Assembly (NCBI GenBank): GCA_963701065.1
Contig: OY969558.1
Span: forward strand, 868,001 to 932,000
Reading direction: 5' to 3'
Origin: Aquirickettsiella gammari
GTDB taxonomy: Bacteria; Pseudomonadota; Gammaproteobacteria; Diplorickettsiales; Diplorickettsiaceae
DNA length: 64,000 nt
Below are positions 42,198 to 52,052 of this stretch, in pieces (the first letter of the stretch is position 1; each line of letters opens with the position of its first letter). The translations under genes were made by a program, and so were the position numbers. The notes under the pieces were generated by a model. It was not told the DNA's origin and ran no database searches. It worked only from the letters and a program-made list of their open reading frames with translations.

Positions 42198-45100
42198 TTG
42201 TATAAACTAGTTGTTTTATTAGTTATTTTATTGAGTGGTTTTAATTCGGCTGCTTCGGCTGAATTAACTAATCAATCACCTTTAGTTACTTTGAGTCAGC
42301 AACAATTAGTTGCTGAAAAGACGCGTAGTGATTTACTGGTAAAAAAATTACAGGGTTTGCAAAATGAGCAAAAAACTACATTACCTGTTATTAACCAACA
42401 AGTTTTAGATCATCTTAATTTAATGATTGCTATCGCTAAGGCTGATTTAGATAGTATCAATTTAAGTTTAAAGACAACCCAGCAATCTACTGATTTAATC
42501 CAAGACTCGATTCGAAATACACCCGATCAATGGGAAACGTCAACCCGAATTGGCATACCAGTCAACCAAGCAATCCAACAACAGCAGGAAAAATTACAAC
42601 AAATTTTACAAGAACGTCGATATTTGTTTAATCTGCAACAAAAGCGAATTAAGGCTTTACAAAAATCACGCGATACGCTGCAGCAAACGATTCGTTTTGT
42701 CGAAGAATGGCATCGAGATTTGCAAAGAAACTATCAACTACAACAACAAACTAGTCGTCAAGAATCTTTGGATATGTTGGCTGTGCGCCTACAACAAGAA
42801 CAGCAGAAATGGATGCAGCGTTTAAATCAATGGAGTGAAATGTTACAAAAGGCACAAACGACGGGATTTATCAATAATTATGCCTACGACCAAATCGAAT
42901 TTAATATATTTGAAGCCGAAGAGAAAAATAATTTGCTCGAAACCGAGCTCAACACCGCTAAAATATCTAATAAGTTAAAAGATCTAGCGACTGTTTTTAA
43001 TCAGAAGTTATCGTTAAGTACGCTCAGTAATTTGCAACATCAGATTGAAAATGTTAGCGAACAAATTCAAACATCAAATAGTTTATTACAAAATAAACTT
43101 AAATTTTTAAAAAATTATATCGCATTAATCAATAAGGATTTGCAAGAAAGAGGAGGTCCTGACTTTGCTCATGAGCAAGTAAGATTAGCGCCTTTAAAAG
43201 AGATAATGTTGGGCTATCAAAATCTATTTCTAACGATGAAACAGCTGGAGAAAGAAGCAGCTACACAACAAATACTGATTGCCAAGCAGCTGAAACTCCA
43301 GTTAGCTAATCGACAAGGCTTACCTGGCTGGAGTTTGAATGCCTGGTTTGGTTTAGGACAAACGATTGTTCAAATTCCTACATTAACGATAGATAAATTA
43401 GTAGGTCTTTATGAACCAGTTATAAACAAATTAGAATTAGTATCAAGTTGGCAATGGTTAGTTGTTTTACTTGGGGCTCTGATATGGTTTGCGACATGGT
43501 TAAAATTACGGCGATTTTTAGCCGTCGATAGAGTGCGCTTACAGCAACGTAGTCGAGGTTTTTTTTCTGCACAAACCGTGATAGTGGTGCTGCAGTTGTT
43601 GCAGCGTCATTTATCAGGAATTATGTTATTAGCTGGCTTAATAGGCCTATTATTTTTATTAAATATTCCCATTAAATTATTTTTATTGATTATTAGTATG
43701 GGCGTGGTTTGTTTGATATTTAGCATTGTTATCCAACTAGCTCATATTTTATTGTTAGAGAATACGACAGATGAGAGTGGCCATGATGTCAAACTGTATT
43801 ATCGATTACGAACAACCTTGTTAGTTGGCGGAATCGTTACTTTAGCGACTATTTTAGTGAATCAATTGCCGGTTAATTATGAAGTGCAAGATTTATTTGG
43901 CCGCCTATTCATGTTATTTCTCCTAATTGTGGCGTTAGTACTTATGAAAAGCTGGGAGGTTGTTCCTACCTTACTTGAGCCCTACATAGAAAATAAACAT
44001 GCTTATTTAAAACGTGTAGTACGTTGGTTGAGTTTTTTAATTCCATTTAGTTTACTGACGAATGCATTAATTGGGTTGGTAGGTTACGTTGAGTTAGCTT
44101 GGGCTATTGCACATTATCAAGGTTTATTTTTAGTAGCACTTACTGCTTATTTACTATTAAGAGGGCTTTTAGATGAGTTAGTACGTTGGGCATCTGAACA
44201 ATGTATCCGCCATTTTAGGAATGGTTGGTTGTGGAGCCAGGCTTTATTAAAGCCTTTTCACCAAATTTTAAAGTTAGCTTTATTACTTTTGTCGATAATG
44301 GGTTTGTTTGAACTTTATGGTTGGGGAGATCGCGTTCCGCTTATTAATACGAGTTTAGCTAAATTACTTTCGATGAAGTTATTTGTTATTGCGAGTACGG
44401 CGACAGTGACAGGACTAACAATTTTGCAATTAGCTGTATTAGTGGTTATTTTGATTTGGATAGCTCATTGGTCGCGTGAGTTTGCTTATCGTTGGTTGTT
44501 TGTACACACAAAAGATTTGGGATTACGGAATAGTTTAGCCATTTTTACCCATTACACGCTTATCGCCATTGGGATTACGATTGGTTTAAATATTCTCGGA
44601 TTAAATTGGGGGAATATATCGGTTATTTTAGGCTTATTTTCTTTAGGTGTTGGTTTAGGTCTGCGAGATTTATTTAATAATTTCTTTACGGGTATTTTTT
44701 TGTTACTAGAAAGACCGGTTAAAGTGGGAGATTGGGTTACTGTTGGTGATTATGATGGCCAAGTATCGCATATTGGTGCTCGCTCAATTACGGTAACAAC
44801 CGATGATCGCCAAGAATTATTAGTCCCTAATGCCGATATTTTTAGTAAGAATTTTATTAATTGGACACATCGAGATAGCGTGGTACGCGCTTTAGTTACG
44901 ATTAAAACCAATCGCAAGGATAATCCACAGCGAGTTAGAGATATTATTTTAGAGGTGTTAGCCACTATTGCAAAGATTCTAAGTAATCCAAAACCAGAAG
45001 TCTATTTCAAAGAAATTGATAAAATATTATTAGAGTTTAAAGTTGAATATTATGTCGATTTAAATCATATTAGCTCACGCTCGGGTGTGCGTTCACAGTT

Positions 45101-45212
45101 CTTATTTAGTTTGTGGGAACGCTTTGCTAGCGAGGGTATCTTGCCACCTGAGGTCTCTCAAGATGTGCATCTGGCAGGTAGTTTATTGCTTAATCCAGAT
45201 CCAGGTATTTAA
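42198..45212 (+). CDS. Large MscS-type mechanosensitive channel (MscK/KefA-like)
   Basis: 1004 residues. A signal peptide (cleavage near SAASA) is followed by a long periplasmic region of Gln-rich coiled coil (about residues 30-400). Then come about ten membrane segments and a C-terminal MscS pore and beta domain from about residue 800 (NWGNISVILGLFSLGVGLGLRD, then RPVKVGDWVTVGDYDGQVSHIG). This is the MscK/MscM layout (about 1100 residues). It releases solutes on hypo-osmotic shock. A TTG start with GAGG upstream, close behind the permease, suggests cotranscription. Confidence 0.92.
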   Translation: MYKLVVLLVILLSGFNSAASAELTNQSPLVTLSQQQLVAEKTRSDLLVKKLQGLQNEQKTTLPVINQQVLDHLNLMIAIAKADLDSINLSLKTTQQSTDLIQDSIRNTPDQWETSTRIGIPVNQAIQQQQEKLQQILQERRYLFNLQQKRIKALQKSRDTLQQTIRFVEEWHRDLQRNYQLQQQTSRQESLDMLAVRLQQEQQKWMQRLNQWSEMLQKAQTTGFINNYAYDQIEFNIFEAEEKNNLLETELNTAKISNKLKDLATVFNQKLSLSTLSNLQHQIENVSEQIQTSNSLLQNKLKFLKNYIALINKDLQERGGPDFAHEQVRLAPLKEIMLGYQNLFLTMKQLEKEAATQQILIAKQLKLQLANRQGLPGWSLNAWFGLGQTIVQIPTLTIDKLVGLYEPVINKLELVSSWQWLVVLLGALIWFATWLKLRRFLAVDRVRLQQRSRGFFSAQTVIVVLQLLQRHLSGIMLLAGLIGLLFLLNIPIKLFLLIISMGVVCLIFSIVIQLAHILLLENTTDESGHDVKLYYRLRTTLLVGGIVTLATILVNQLPVNYEVQDLFGRLFMLFLLIVALVLMKSWEVVPTLLEPYIENKHAYLKRVVRWLSFLIPFSLLTNALIGLVGYVELAWAIAHYQGLFLVALTAYLLLRGLLDELVRWASEQCIRHFRNGWLWSQALLKPFHQILKLALLLLSIMGLFELYGWGDRVPLINTSLAKLLSMKLFVIASTATVTGLTILQLAVLVVILIWIAHWSREFAYRWLFVHTKDLGLRNSLAIFTHYTLIAIGITIGLNILGLNWGNISVILGLFSLGVGLGLRDLFNNFFTGIFLLLERPVKVGDWVTVGDYDGQVSHIGARSITVTTDDRQELLVPNADIFSKNFINWTHRDSVVRALVTIKTNRKDNPQRVRDIILEVLATIAKILSNPKPEVYFKEIDKILLEFKVEYYVDLNHISSRSGVRSQFLFSLWERFASEGILPPEVSQDVHLAGSLLLNPDPGI

Positions 45213-45221
45213 GCGTTTGTT

Positions 45222-46316
45222 ATGAGCAAAAGAATTAAAATTATTTTTACCGGTGGTGGTTCAGCAGGCCATGTTACACCCAATTTACCTTTAATATCAG
45301 CATTTAAACGCAAAGGCGCTTCAGTTTTTTATCTGGGTTCTGAACAAGGGATAGAACGAACACTTATTAAACCATTAAATATTCCCTACTATCCTATTAC
45401 GGCAGGTAAGCTACGACGATATTGGACGTGGAAAAATTTATTAACACCTTTCCAACTCTTGCTAGGTATTTGGCAAAGCTTTTTACTTTGTCGCCGACTT
45501 AAACCAGATATTATTTTTTCAAAAGGGGGGTTTGTCGCGTTGCCTATCGTTATAGCAGCTAGGCTAAACGGTATTCCCGTCGTAATTCATGAATCCGATC
45601 TAAGCCCGGGGTTAGCAAACCGTTTAAGTTTTCCTTTCGCAAAGTTAATTTGTATCACCTTTGCGGCGACCGCTCAATTCTTTAACAAGCAATCTAAAGT
45701 ATTATTGACCGGGATGCCTATTCGAGAATTTTTGTATCAGGGTGATCCGAAAAAAGGGCTAAAAATTTGTGGATTTACCGATAACAAAAACCCCGTATTA
45801 TTAGTCATGGCAGGCGGTTTAGGCTCTGTTGTTATTAACGACGCGATTCGTCGTTTAGTACAGCCACTCACAAAAAAATTTCAAATAATACATCTTTGCG
45901 GAAAAAATAAACAAGATTCCTCTTTTGAAGGCATGGTTTCTTATAAGCAATTTGAATATTTACAAGATGAGTTAGCTGATGTGTTGGCTTGCGCGGATTT
46001 AGTCATTAGCCGAGCAGGTGCAACTTCTATCTATGAATTATTAGCTTTGGCTAAGCCACATATTTTATTGCCTTTATCTAAAAAGGCTAGTCGTGGCGAT
46101 CAAATTGATAATGCCAAGTATTTCTCTTTGCAAGGTTTTAGTAAAGTCATTTATGCAGAAGAATTTTCTGATGAAAAATTGCTGAAGATGATCTTTGATT
46201 GTTATCAAAATTTGGATCAACTAAAACAAAATTTGATTAATTTTAAACAAGTGGATAGCGTTAAAATTATTATGGAGAAATTAAGTAATTTTGTTACTGA
46301 AAGAGATAATAACTAA
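45222..46316 (+). CDS. murG: MurG-type N-acetylglucosaminyltransferase, Firmicutes-like
   Basis: Adds GlcNAc to lipid I to form lipid II on the inner face of the membrane. 364 residues, GT28 fold. GGGSAGHVTPNLPLI is the glycine-rich loop, FSKGGFVALPIVIAARL and HESDLSPGLANRL follow, and the UDP-GlcNAc site is ISRAGATSIYELLAL with KASRGDQIDNAKYF. The wording of these motifs (GSAGHVTPN, TAGKLRRYWTWKN, LCGKNKQDS) is that of Bacillus-type MurG rather than the GGTGGHVFPAL form of gammaproteobacteria. No other division/cell-wall cluster genes are near. Acquisition by transfer is likely. Confidence 0.88.
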   Translation: MSKRIKIIFTGGGSAGHVTPNLPLISAFKRKGASVFYLGSEQGIERTLIKPLNIPYYPITAGKLRRYWTWKNLLTPFQLLLGIWQSFLLCRRLKPDIIFSKGGFVALPIVIAARLNGIPVVIHESDLSPGLANRLSFPFAKLICITFAATAQFFNKQSKVLLTGMPIREFLYQGDPKKGLKICGFTDNKNPVLLVMAGGLGSVVINDAIRRLVQPLTKKFQIIHLCGKNKQDSSFEGMVSYKQFEYLQDELADVLACADLVISRAGATSIYELLALAKPHILLPLSKKASRGDQIDNAKYFSLQGFSKVIYAEEFSDEKLLKMIFDCYQNLDQLKQNLINFKQVDSVKIIMEKLSNFVTERDNN

Positions 46317-46354
46317 AAGCGGCGATATTAATTATCAATCACTCTATAATAGCA

Positions 46355-48778
46355 TTAATACTTTTCTAGCCTATATAGCAAATCGATACCATTAGAAAAA
46401 TTGCTGTTTGTGCTTTGTAATGAAAAATTTTTGTTTAAAAGATAATTGATCTCTAAAATATTGATCGCGTTAAGTAGGCCTAAACTATAAGTAACATTTA
46501 GCTTGGGGCTAAGATTTTTTCCTATTATCAGCGAAGTGTTTTGTTGCAAGCTGTTAGTAGTCGGGTCAAAGATTGGTTTAGCTCCAATAGTTAATTGATC
46601 AAGACCTATTTTTTGCTGCGCTTTATTAATAAATTGGCTAATATTGCTTTTCCCCCCACTTAAATGGGTAACAGCATGTAATAATAATTGTGTACTCGCT
46701 GTACTTAACTGCTTACTCGCTTGACCGGTTATTAGATAAGAAAGCATATCTAATTGGGAGTTAATAATATTAGAAGGATTTGCGAATAAAACAACAGTGG
46801 GGTTTTGTAGAGAGCCGCGTAAATGTAAACCTATATCTAGCTGAACGGGTGTGGGTTGAGAATCTTGTAGGGCAGATTGAATAAAATTAGCCGCGCCAAG
46901 CTTAGATTCTATCTGGGCAGATGTACTGGGCGCAGATAGCTGAGGTAATATCCATATTTTTCTACTAGCGATAATGTTTAATTTTGGATCGTTAATGGGT
47001 GTATTAGCAAAGTCTAATAAAGAGTTAGGCTGCAATTTTAAACTTTGGCCATAATAATTATATTCTCCTTGCGACAGTTTAAGTTGACCTGTTGCTAGTA
47101 TTGGGTGATCCGGTGCTTGTTTTATAGCAAGTGAACCCCTTAATTTGCTCTTAAGACCTTGATATTGAAATTGTACGTCGTCACCACATTCTATTTTAAT
47201 ATCATTTTTAAAGATAAAAGGGAAAGAAGTAGATTTTTTCATATCACCAACAAATTTAATATCCTCATTAAGACCGACTAAATTTGTATTTTTGGTATTA
47301 ATTTTAATGCTAGCTTTCGGAACGATAATAAGGCCTTGCGCTTTTATTTGTTGGGTGTCCGCTTCAATTTTTAATTGAGGTGAGGCGGTTATTTTATACT
47401 CTGGCGTATGGATAATGCTTATATTTTTCCCTTGCAAGTCGATTAGGGTTGAAAAGTTTTTCTGTGCTAATTGAGTTTTAGTGTGAAGGCTTAGTGATCC
47501 TTTTCCGGAGTTCAAGTGGCCAATGCCGATTAAGGTATTTTTTTTATCGGTGTGTAATTGAATATTTATATGGGTTAAATTAAGGCCTAGACGAGGGATT
47601 TTGGTGCTTGCTTGCTGTAAATTAAAGCTTAAATTTATTTTGGGTAAAGAAAGTGGCCCAACAAGATTTACGTGGGTATCGAAAAGACCTTGAGGATTTT
47701 TTAAATCTGGAATGAACTTAGAGAGTAGATTTAAATTTGTTAAGCTTAAATGAATTTGTGCATTTATAAGCTGTTTAGGCGTTATCAAAGCGTTTGTTGC
47801 TCGATAGCCAGGTAATAATAAATGAACCAATAATTGATTTTTATTTTCTTGTTTTGCCAAGAGCGTTGTTTCCAATCCATATTTTGATAGATGGGTATTA
47901 ATTTGAGTTTTGGGTATTAATACACTAGCCGTCGAAGTAGGCTCCGCTATTCGATACAGTTTGAAGTCAGATAAGCTTCCTTGCAAAGAAAAAGGCACTA
48001 AATAACCCGATAATTTTAATTGCAGCGGAGTTAATATAAGCGTTTTGTTATTAAGTTGGGTGATTTTTACATCAAATAGCCATTTTTTGTTTTTAGCCGT
48101 ATCTATATCGAGTACCGTTTGAATTTGCTTCAGTTGCCAATCTTGCCATTTCAAATTGGTTTTCTGCGACGTTACATAAAACTCAGGATAGCCTTGCGCG
48201 CCACTTATCTTCCCCTGCAAAGCAAGTTTTCCACGTAAATTTGGAATAAAATCGGCGATCTTAGCGATATTTAATTGCCAATTTAGCTGCCATTGTTGAT
48301 GTAGGGAACCTTGCAATATGAAATTGACTGTGTCAGTGCGAATATTTATTTGCTGGATATCAACAGAATTAAATTTTAGGTGCTTTAGAATTTTCCTAAG
48401 CAAAATAGCTTTTTGCTTGGATTCGGTTTTTTTTTGCTTATTTTCTTTTATAAAAAGTTTTAATTTATCTATGTATAACGGGTTCAAGTTTAATTGACCT
48501 TGTAATAGACTGCTCCAGTGCCAATCAAATTGTGCCAAAGAAATAGAAAGCTGAGTATCAGTGTCGGTATAATGCAGTTCTTTTATCTGAATAGGGCCTA
48601 ATAAACATCCATGTAGTGCGGCGATTTTTAGATCACCTGGCAAGAATGCTTTACCTAATTGCACCGCAATTTCCAAGCTTTTTTCTGAGTTTAGAAATAA
48701 GTAGCTGCCGAGTAAAAGAGCGCAGGCTATAAAACTTTTTACAGACCATCGAACCCATGAGCGTTTCTTATGACTCAT
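46355..48778 (-). CDS. tamB: TamB-like translocation and assembly module protein
   Basis: Inner-membrane-anchored periplasm-spanning protein of the DUF490/AsmA-like family. 807 residues, shorter than E. coli TamB (1259). One N-terminal membrane segment (about residues 13-29), then repeated short beta strands forming the lipid-conducting groove. The C-terminal DUF490 part includes LDMLSYLITGQASKQL and LTIGAKPIFDPTTNSL. The start overlaps the tamA stop by four bases. TamAB helps insert outer-membrane proteins and move phospholipids. Confidence 0.9.
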   Translation of the reverse strand: MSHKKRSWVRWSVKSFIACALLLGSYLFLNSEKSLEIAVQLGKAFLPGDLKIAALHGCLLGPIQIKELHYTDTDTQLSISLAQFDWHWSSLLQGQLNLNPLYIDKLKLFIKENKQKKTESKQKAILLRKILKHLKFNSVDIQQINIRTDTVNFILQGSLHQQWQLNWQLNIAKIADFIPNLRGKLALQGKISGAQGYPEFYVTSQKTNLKWQDWQLKQIQTVLDIDTAKNKKWLFDVKITQLNNKTLILTPLQLKLSGYLVPFSLQGSLSDFKLYRIAEPTSTASVLIPKTQINTHLSKYGLETTLLAKQENKNQLLVHLLLPGYRATNALITPKQLINAQIHLSLTNLNLLSKFIPDLKNPQGLFDTHVNLVGPLSLPKINLSFNLQQASTKIPRLGLNLTHINIQLHTDKKNTLIGIGHLNSGKGSLSLHTKTQLAQKNFSTLIDLQGKNISIIHTPEYKITASPQLKIEADTQQIKAQGLIIVPKASIKINTKNTNLVGLNEDIKFVGDMKKSTSFPFIFKNDIKIECGDDVQFQYQGLKSKLRGSLAIKQAPDHPILATGQLKLSQGEYNYYGQSLKLQPNSLLDFANTPINDPKLNIIASRKIWILPQLSAPSTSAQIESKLGAANFIQSALQDSQPTPVQLDIGLHLRGSLQNPTVVLFANPSNIINSQLDMLSYLITGQASKQLSTASTQLLLHAVTHLSGGKSNISQFINKAQQKIGLDQLTIGAKPIFDPTTNSLQQNTSLIIGKNLSPKLNVTYSLGLLNAINILEINYLLNKNFSLQSTNSNFSNGIDLLYRLEKY

Positions 48779-50496
48779 AATAGATCAAACCCCATGGTAA
48801 ATTGTAGTCTTATAGGGCGACCTGGTAGATTTAATGCTTTACCGGCGGTGACTTCCATAGGACCTAACGGCGATAACCAAACCAGACCAAGACCCGCTCC
48901 TTTCTGTAGATTAAGTGGAAAATTATTAACCGCATTTCCGGCATCAAAGAAGATTGCTCCATAAAAATTGTTAATGAGTCGATGTTGATATTCAACGCTT
49001 CCTAGCATTAAATAGCGTCCAGGCCCTAAAGATTGATAAGCATAGCCACGTAGGCTTTGACTGCCACCGGCATAAAAAAGTAAAGAAGGAGGAAAGTCGC
49101 TCAGATTAGATGTCAGGGTATAACCCATGTCACCGCGCAAAAGCAATCGACTATTTTGATTCCAGCTTAGTATGTATTTCCCTTGTAATTGGGTTTGTAA
49201 GAAACTTGTATTGGATAGCAGATGTTGATCAGCGCCTTGTAATCTGAGATTCAGACGATAACCATGAAGCGCAAAGTGTGCGTTATCGAACCTACTACGT
49301 GAAAAATTGATACCTGGAGTCAATAAATGGGCTTTAGTTGTTTTGCTATTTAAATAATTAAAGCGCTCAATTTGATAATTTAAAAATAGATTCCGTTGCC
49401 AGCCTCTCCATTGAGCTATGTTGGCAATGCCTAATTGTTGGGTCGTGCTAACAACTTGCGTTAGTTTTTTCCTTACAATCGCATAATTAATATTATAATT
49501 ATCTGTATTAGGATGTTTTCCTGGAATGCGATAAGTCATTTGTAGGCTGTTTTGTATTTTGGAGAATTGACTGATGATATTTAAGCGATGACCAGATTTA
49601 TTCAGATAACGCGACTCCCAGCCTAAAGTTCCACGTATTCCAAGGTCGGTGCTGTAGCCTATTCCTGCCGTATATTGTTGAGAGGGTCGCGGTGTTAATT
49701 TAAATGTAACCGGTAGAGCTTGTTTGTGTGTTTTAACATCATCAATGGATACATTGTTGAAATAACCACTGTTATTTAAATTTTCTTGTAAGCTTAATAG
49801 TTGGCTAGAGGAGTAAGGGTCGCCGATTTTAAAAGGAATATAGCGTCTTAATAAACTGTCCTTAAGAATCGATTGCTGAAAAATAATAGGACCAAAATAG
49901 TAACGCGGACCTCTATTTAATATCAGTGTTATGTGGGCTGTGTAAGATTTACGATTGATGAGAATAGTGTGTTGGCTAAAATAGGCGGAAAGATAGCCTT
50001 GGGTAATGGCCGTAGCCAGTAATAACTGTTTAGCTTGTTCATAACGTTCACTGGAAAAGATATCGCCTTGATGTATCGGAAAGTCAGTTAGTAATTTTTC
50101 TATTTGCACATCATTTTTCTTCTGATCTTGAACCGAGACCTCTAATGTCGTGATCTTTAAGGGGGGACCTAGCGAAATTTGATAGTTGGCATACCATTTA
50201 CCCCCTTTTTGTTTTAATGAAGGGTGAATTGAGGGTTTAAAGTAACCATAAGCGGCCAAAATATGCTGAATACCAGCGCTAGACTGCTGATACCAGTGCT
50301 GAATGTCCCCTTCGTTAGGTAGGCGACTGGAGGCTTGTAAGCTCTGGTCAAGGTGTTGCTGAACAACACGAACCAGGTCTTGATTTAAGCCTTGTATTTG
50401 ATAAATCACTCGAGGCTCGCTAGCACTCACTAGAGAGGTAAAGAGTACGGCTAAAACAGCTAGCCTCGCTATAATCAGTCTTATTGTTATTATCAT
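48775..50496 (-). CDS. tamA: TamA outer-membrane assembly protein (Omp85 family)
   Basis: 573 residues (E. coli TamA 577). A signal peptide ends near VSASEP. POTRA domains cover about residues 25-270 (DIQHWYQQSSAGIQHIL, RYIPFKIGDPYSSSQL). The 16-stranded barrel follows, with the Omp85 motif GGSQSLRGYAYQSLGP (the RGF/Y loop) and the final strand RLQFTMGFDLL. Coupled to tamB through an ATGA overlap. Confidence 0.94.
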   Translation of the reverse strand: MIITIRLIIARLAVLAVLFTSLVSASEPRVIYQIQGLNQDLVRVVQQHLDQSLQASSRLPNEGDIQHWYQQSSAGIQHILAAYGYFKPSIHPSLKQKGGKWYANYQISLGPPLKITTLEVSVQDQKKNDVQIEKLLTDFPIHQGDIFSSERYEQAKQLLLATAITQGYLSAYFSQHTILINRKSYTAHITLILNRGPRYYFGPIIFQQSILKDSLLRRYIPFKIGDPYSSSQLLSLQENLNNSGYFNNVSIDDVKTHKQALPVTFKLTPRPSQQYTAGIGYSTDLGIRGTLGWESRYLNKSGHRLNIISQFSKIQNSLQMTYRIPGKHPNTDNYNINYAIVRKKLTQVVSTTQQLGIANIAQWRGWQRNLFLNYQIERFNYLNSKTTKAHLLTPGINFSRSRFDNAHFALHGYRLNLRLQGADQHLLSNTSFLQTQLQGKYILSWNQNSRLLLRGDMGYTLTSNLSDFPPSLLFYAGGSQSLRGYAYQSLGPGRYLMLGSVEYQHRLINNFYGAIFFDAGNAVNNFPLNLQKGAGLGLVWLSPLGPMEVTAGKALNLPGRPIRLQFTMGFDLL

Positions 50497-50695
50497 ATTA
50501 GGTCAATTAAATACCTAATATTTGATTGTAAGTAAAGCGTGTTAGTCGAACAATGGCTTATAAAGGACTATTTTTTATCATTTAACGATTGCGCCCTCTC
50601 AGTCGAGCTGCAAAATTTGCCATGAGATCCTGTTGGAACTCTCACCTTTAATAGGCTTCCCAGCTTGTGAGGCATTAAAAGGGCTGTGAAAAGCT

Positions 50696-51724
50696 CTATC
50701 TGGCACTTTGTTGAAGGTATTTTTGAGCCGCTTCGGCGATATCCTCAACATCTCCTACTGCTTTGAAAAAGGATTGGAAGGCACTGTTAGGAGCAAGTGG
50801 AAGCAAATTATCGTGTGAATTTGTATTTAATGTTGAGTGAAGAGCGTCGAGATATTTTATTTTAGCCTGGCGCTTTGAATCTTCTGAGCAAAGGTATCGC
50901 CAAAAACTTCTTTTAGGTTGGTTTATTTGCGCTTCTAGGCTTTTCTTTTTACTAGAAATTGCACCTAAAATAAATTTTTTATCCGTTTCTTGAAGACCCG
51001 TTATTTTTTTAGAACGAAATTCGCGATGATAATAGTTAGCGTTGGAATAATGAGGAATAGACTCTGTTGTATCCGTTTGTGGTAAAGCTGTTTCAGATGT
51101 TTGTGGTGTGAGATCAGGATTTTTAAAGTTTCTATAGATTGCAAAGATCGTCAATAATACCAGAATAGCGGCGGTCGCTATTCCTGCGAATGCTAAGAAA
51201 GTTGCGCCTAGATAGGGTGCTACTACCATAGTGAGTATAATCCCTGTAATGGCGATACTTCCTACAGCGGTAGAAATAAGATTGTTAAGCGCATTAGCTT
51301 TATGAAGCTTTTCGACCGGAGTTTCTTTTGTGGCCTGATACCAATGATAGGCATGATAAATAGATAAACCCGCATGGTAAATAATACTAGAGCCTACCGC
51401 GGTAAGAAAAAAACTTTGTACAAATATTAAACTAAGACCGGCAAAAACAGCGGTGAAAACCAAAGCTGTTTTGATAGGCGCATGAATCAAATCAAAGGTT
51501 TTGCCTAGATTTTTATTTTTGGCGCTAACGAAGCGATAAAGTACGAATAAACTCGCTATAGCATCGGGTATAATAACGAGTGGAAATAAAATCGGAGCCA
51601 GTGTTTTTTCAAAGATGGCTCGAATATAGTTAATATTAGAGTTAAATACGAAGATAATGCTAAGTACGGCATTTTGAAAGAAAGCGTTAGCTGATTCGGC
51701 TATTTTTAGATGCGGTTTACTCAT
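50696..51724 (-). CDS. Hypothetical membrane protein
   Basis: Not recognised. 342 residues. Three to five membrane segments occupy about residues 10-195 (for example LAPILFPLVIIPDAIASLFV and ITGIILTMVVAPYLGATFLA). A cytosolic, charged C-terminal domain (about 200-342) contains PKRSFWRYLCSEDSKRQA. The last 20 residues are acidic (VEDIAEAAQKYLQQSAR), reminiscent of the E-block signals of Dot/Icm substrates, though that is weak evidence. It stands alone between tamA and dacA. The general style (hydrophobic block plus polar tail) recalls the 647-residue protein at 5157. Confidence 0.7.
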   Translation of the reverse strand: MSKPHLKIAESANAFFQNAVLSIIFVFNSNINYIRAIFEKTLAPILFPLVIIPDAIASLFVLYRFVSAKNKNLGKTFDLIHAPIKTALVFTAVFAGLSLIFVQSFFLTAVGSSIIYHAGLSIYHAYHWYQATKETPVEKLHKANALNNLISTAVGSIAITGIILTMVVAPYLGATFLAFAGIATAAILVLLTIFAIYRNFKNPDLTPQTSETALPQTDTTESIPHYSNANYYHREFRSKKITGLQETDKKFILGAISSKKKSLEAQINQPKRSFWRYLCSEDSKRQAKIKYLDALHSTLNTNSHDNLLPLAPNSAFQSFFKAVGDVEDIAEAAQKYLQQSAR

Positions 51725-52052
51725 GACTATTGTAAATAATTATAGATTTTTTTATCTGTTTAAGCGTGGTGAACTACCCGAAACTCCGTATGGGCAGTTT
51801 ATCTGAGCTTAGAGCGAAAATAAAGTTTAAAAAACATAATACATTGTATGTAATATTCAGCCATAAAAAAATTTTATAGTAATTTTTAGCTAAAAAAAAT
51901 TAATATCCTATAAAAAATCAATTAATTGCAGTATATTACTTTGTTACTAAAATGGCTTTTAAGGTGATTTTTGTCTGGACTTCGATTAAAAGCTAATATT
52001 AATATATAAACTAAAACAGCATCACTTTTAAACTGTATAAGGTGTTCACACT
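51725..52052. other. AT-rich intergenic region before dacA
   Basis: 328 bases between two divergent genes. I see no gene, tRNA or strong hairpin. A clear ribosome-binding site AAGGTG (52039-52044) serves dacA. Several TATA-like stretches occur, but none has a convincing -35. Confidence 0.6.

Noticed and set aside
42550..42825. Frame of 91 codons inside the large channel gene
   Set aside because: It is a shadow of the Gln-rich coiled-coil coding region in another frame, with no start signal.
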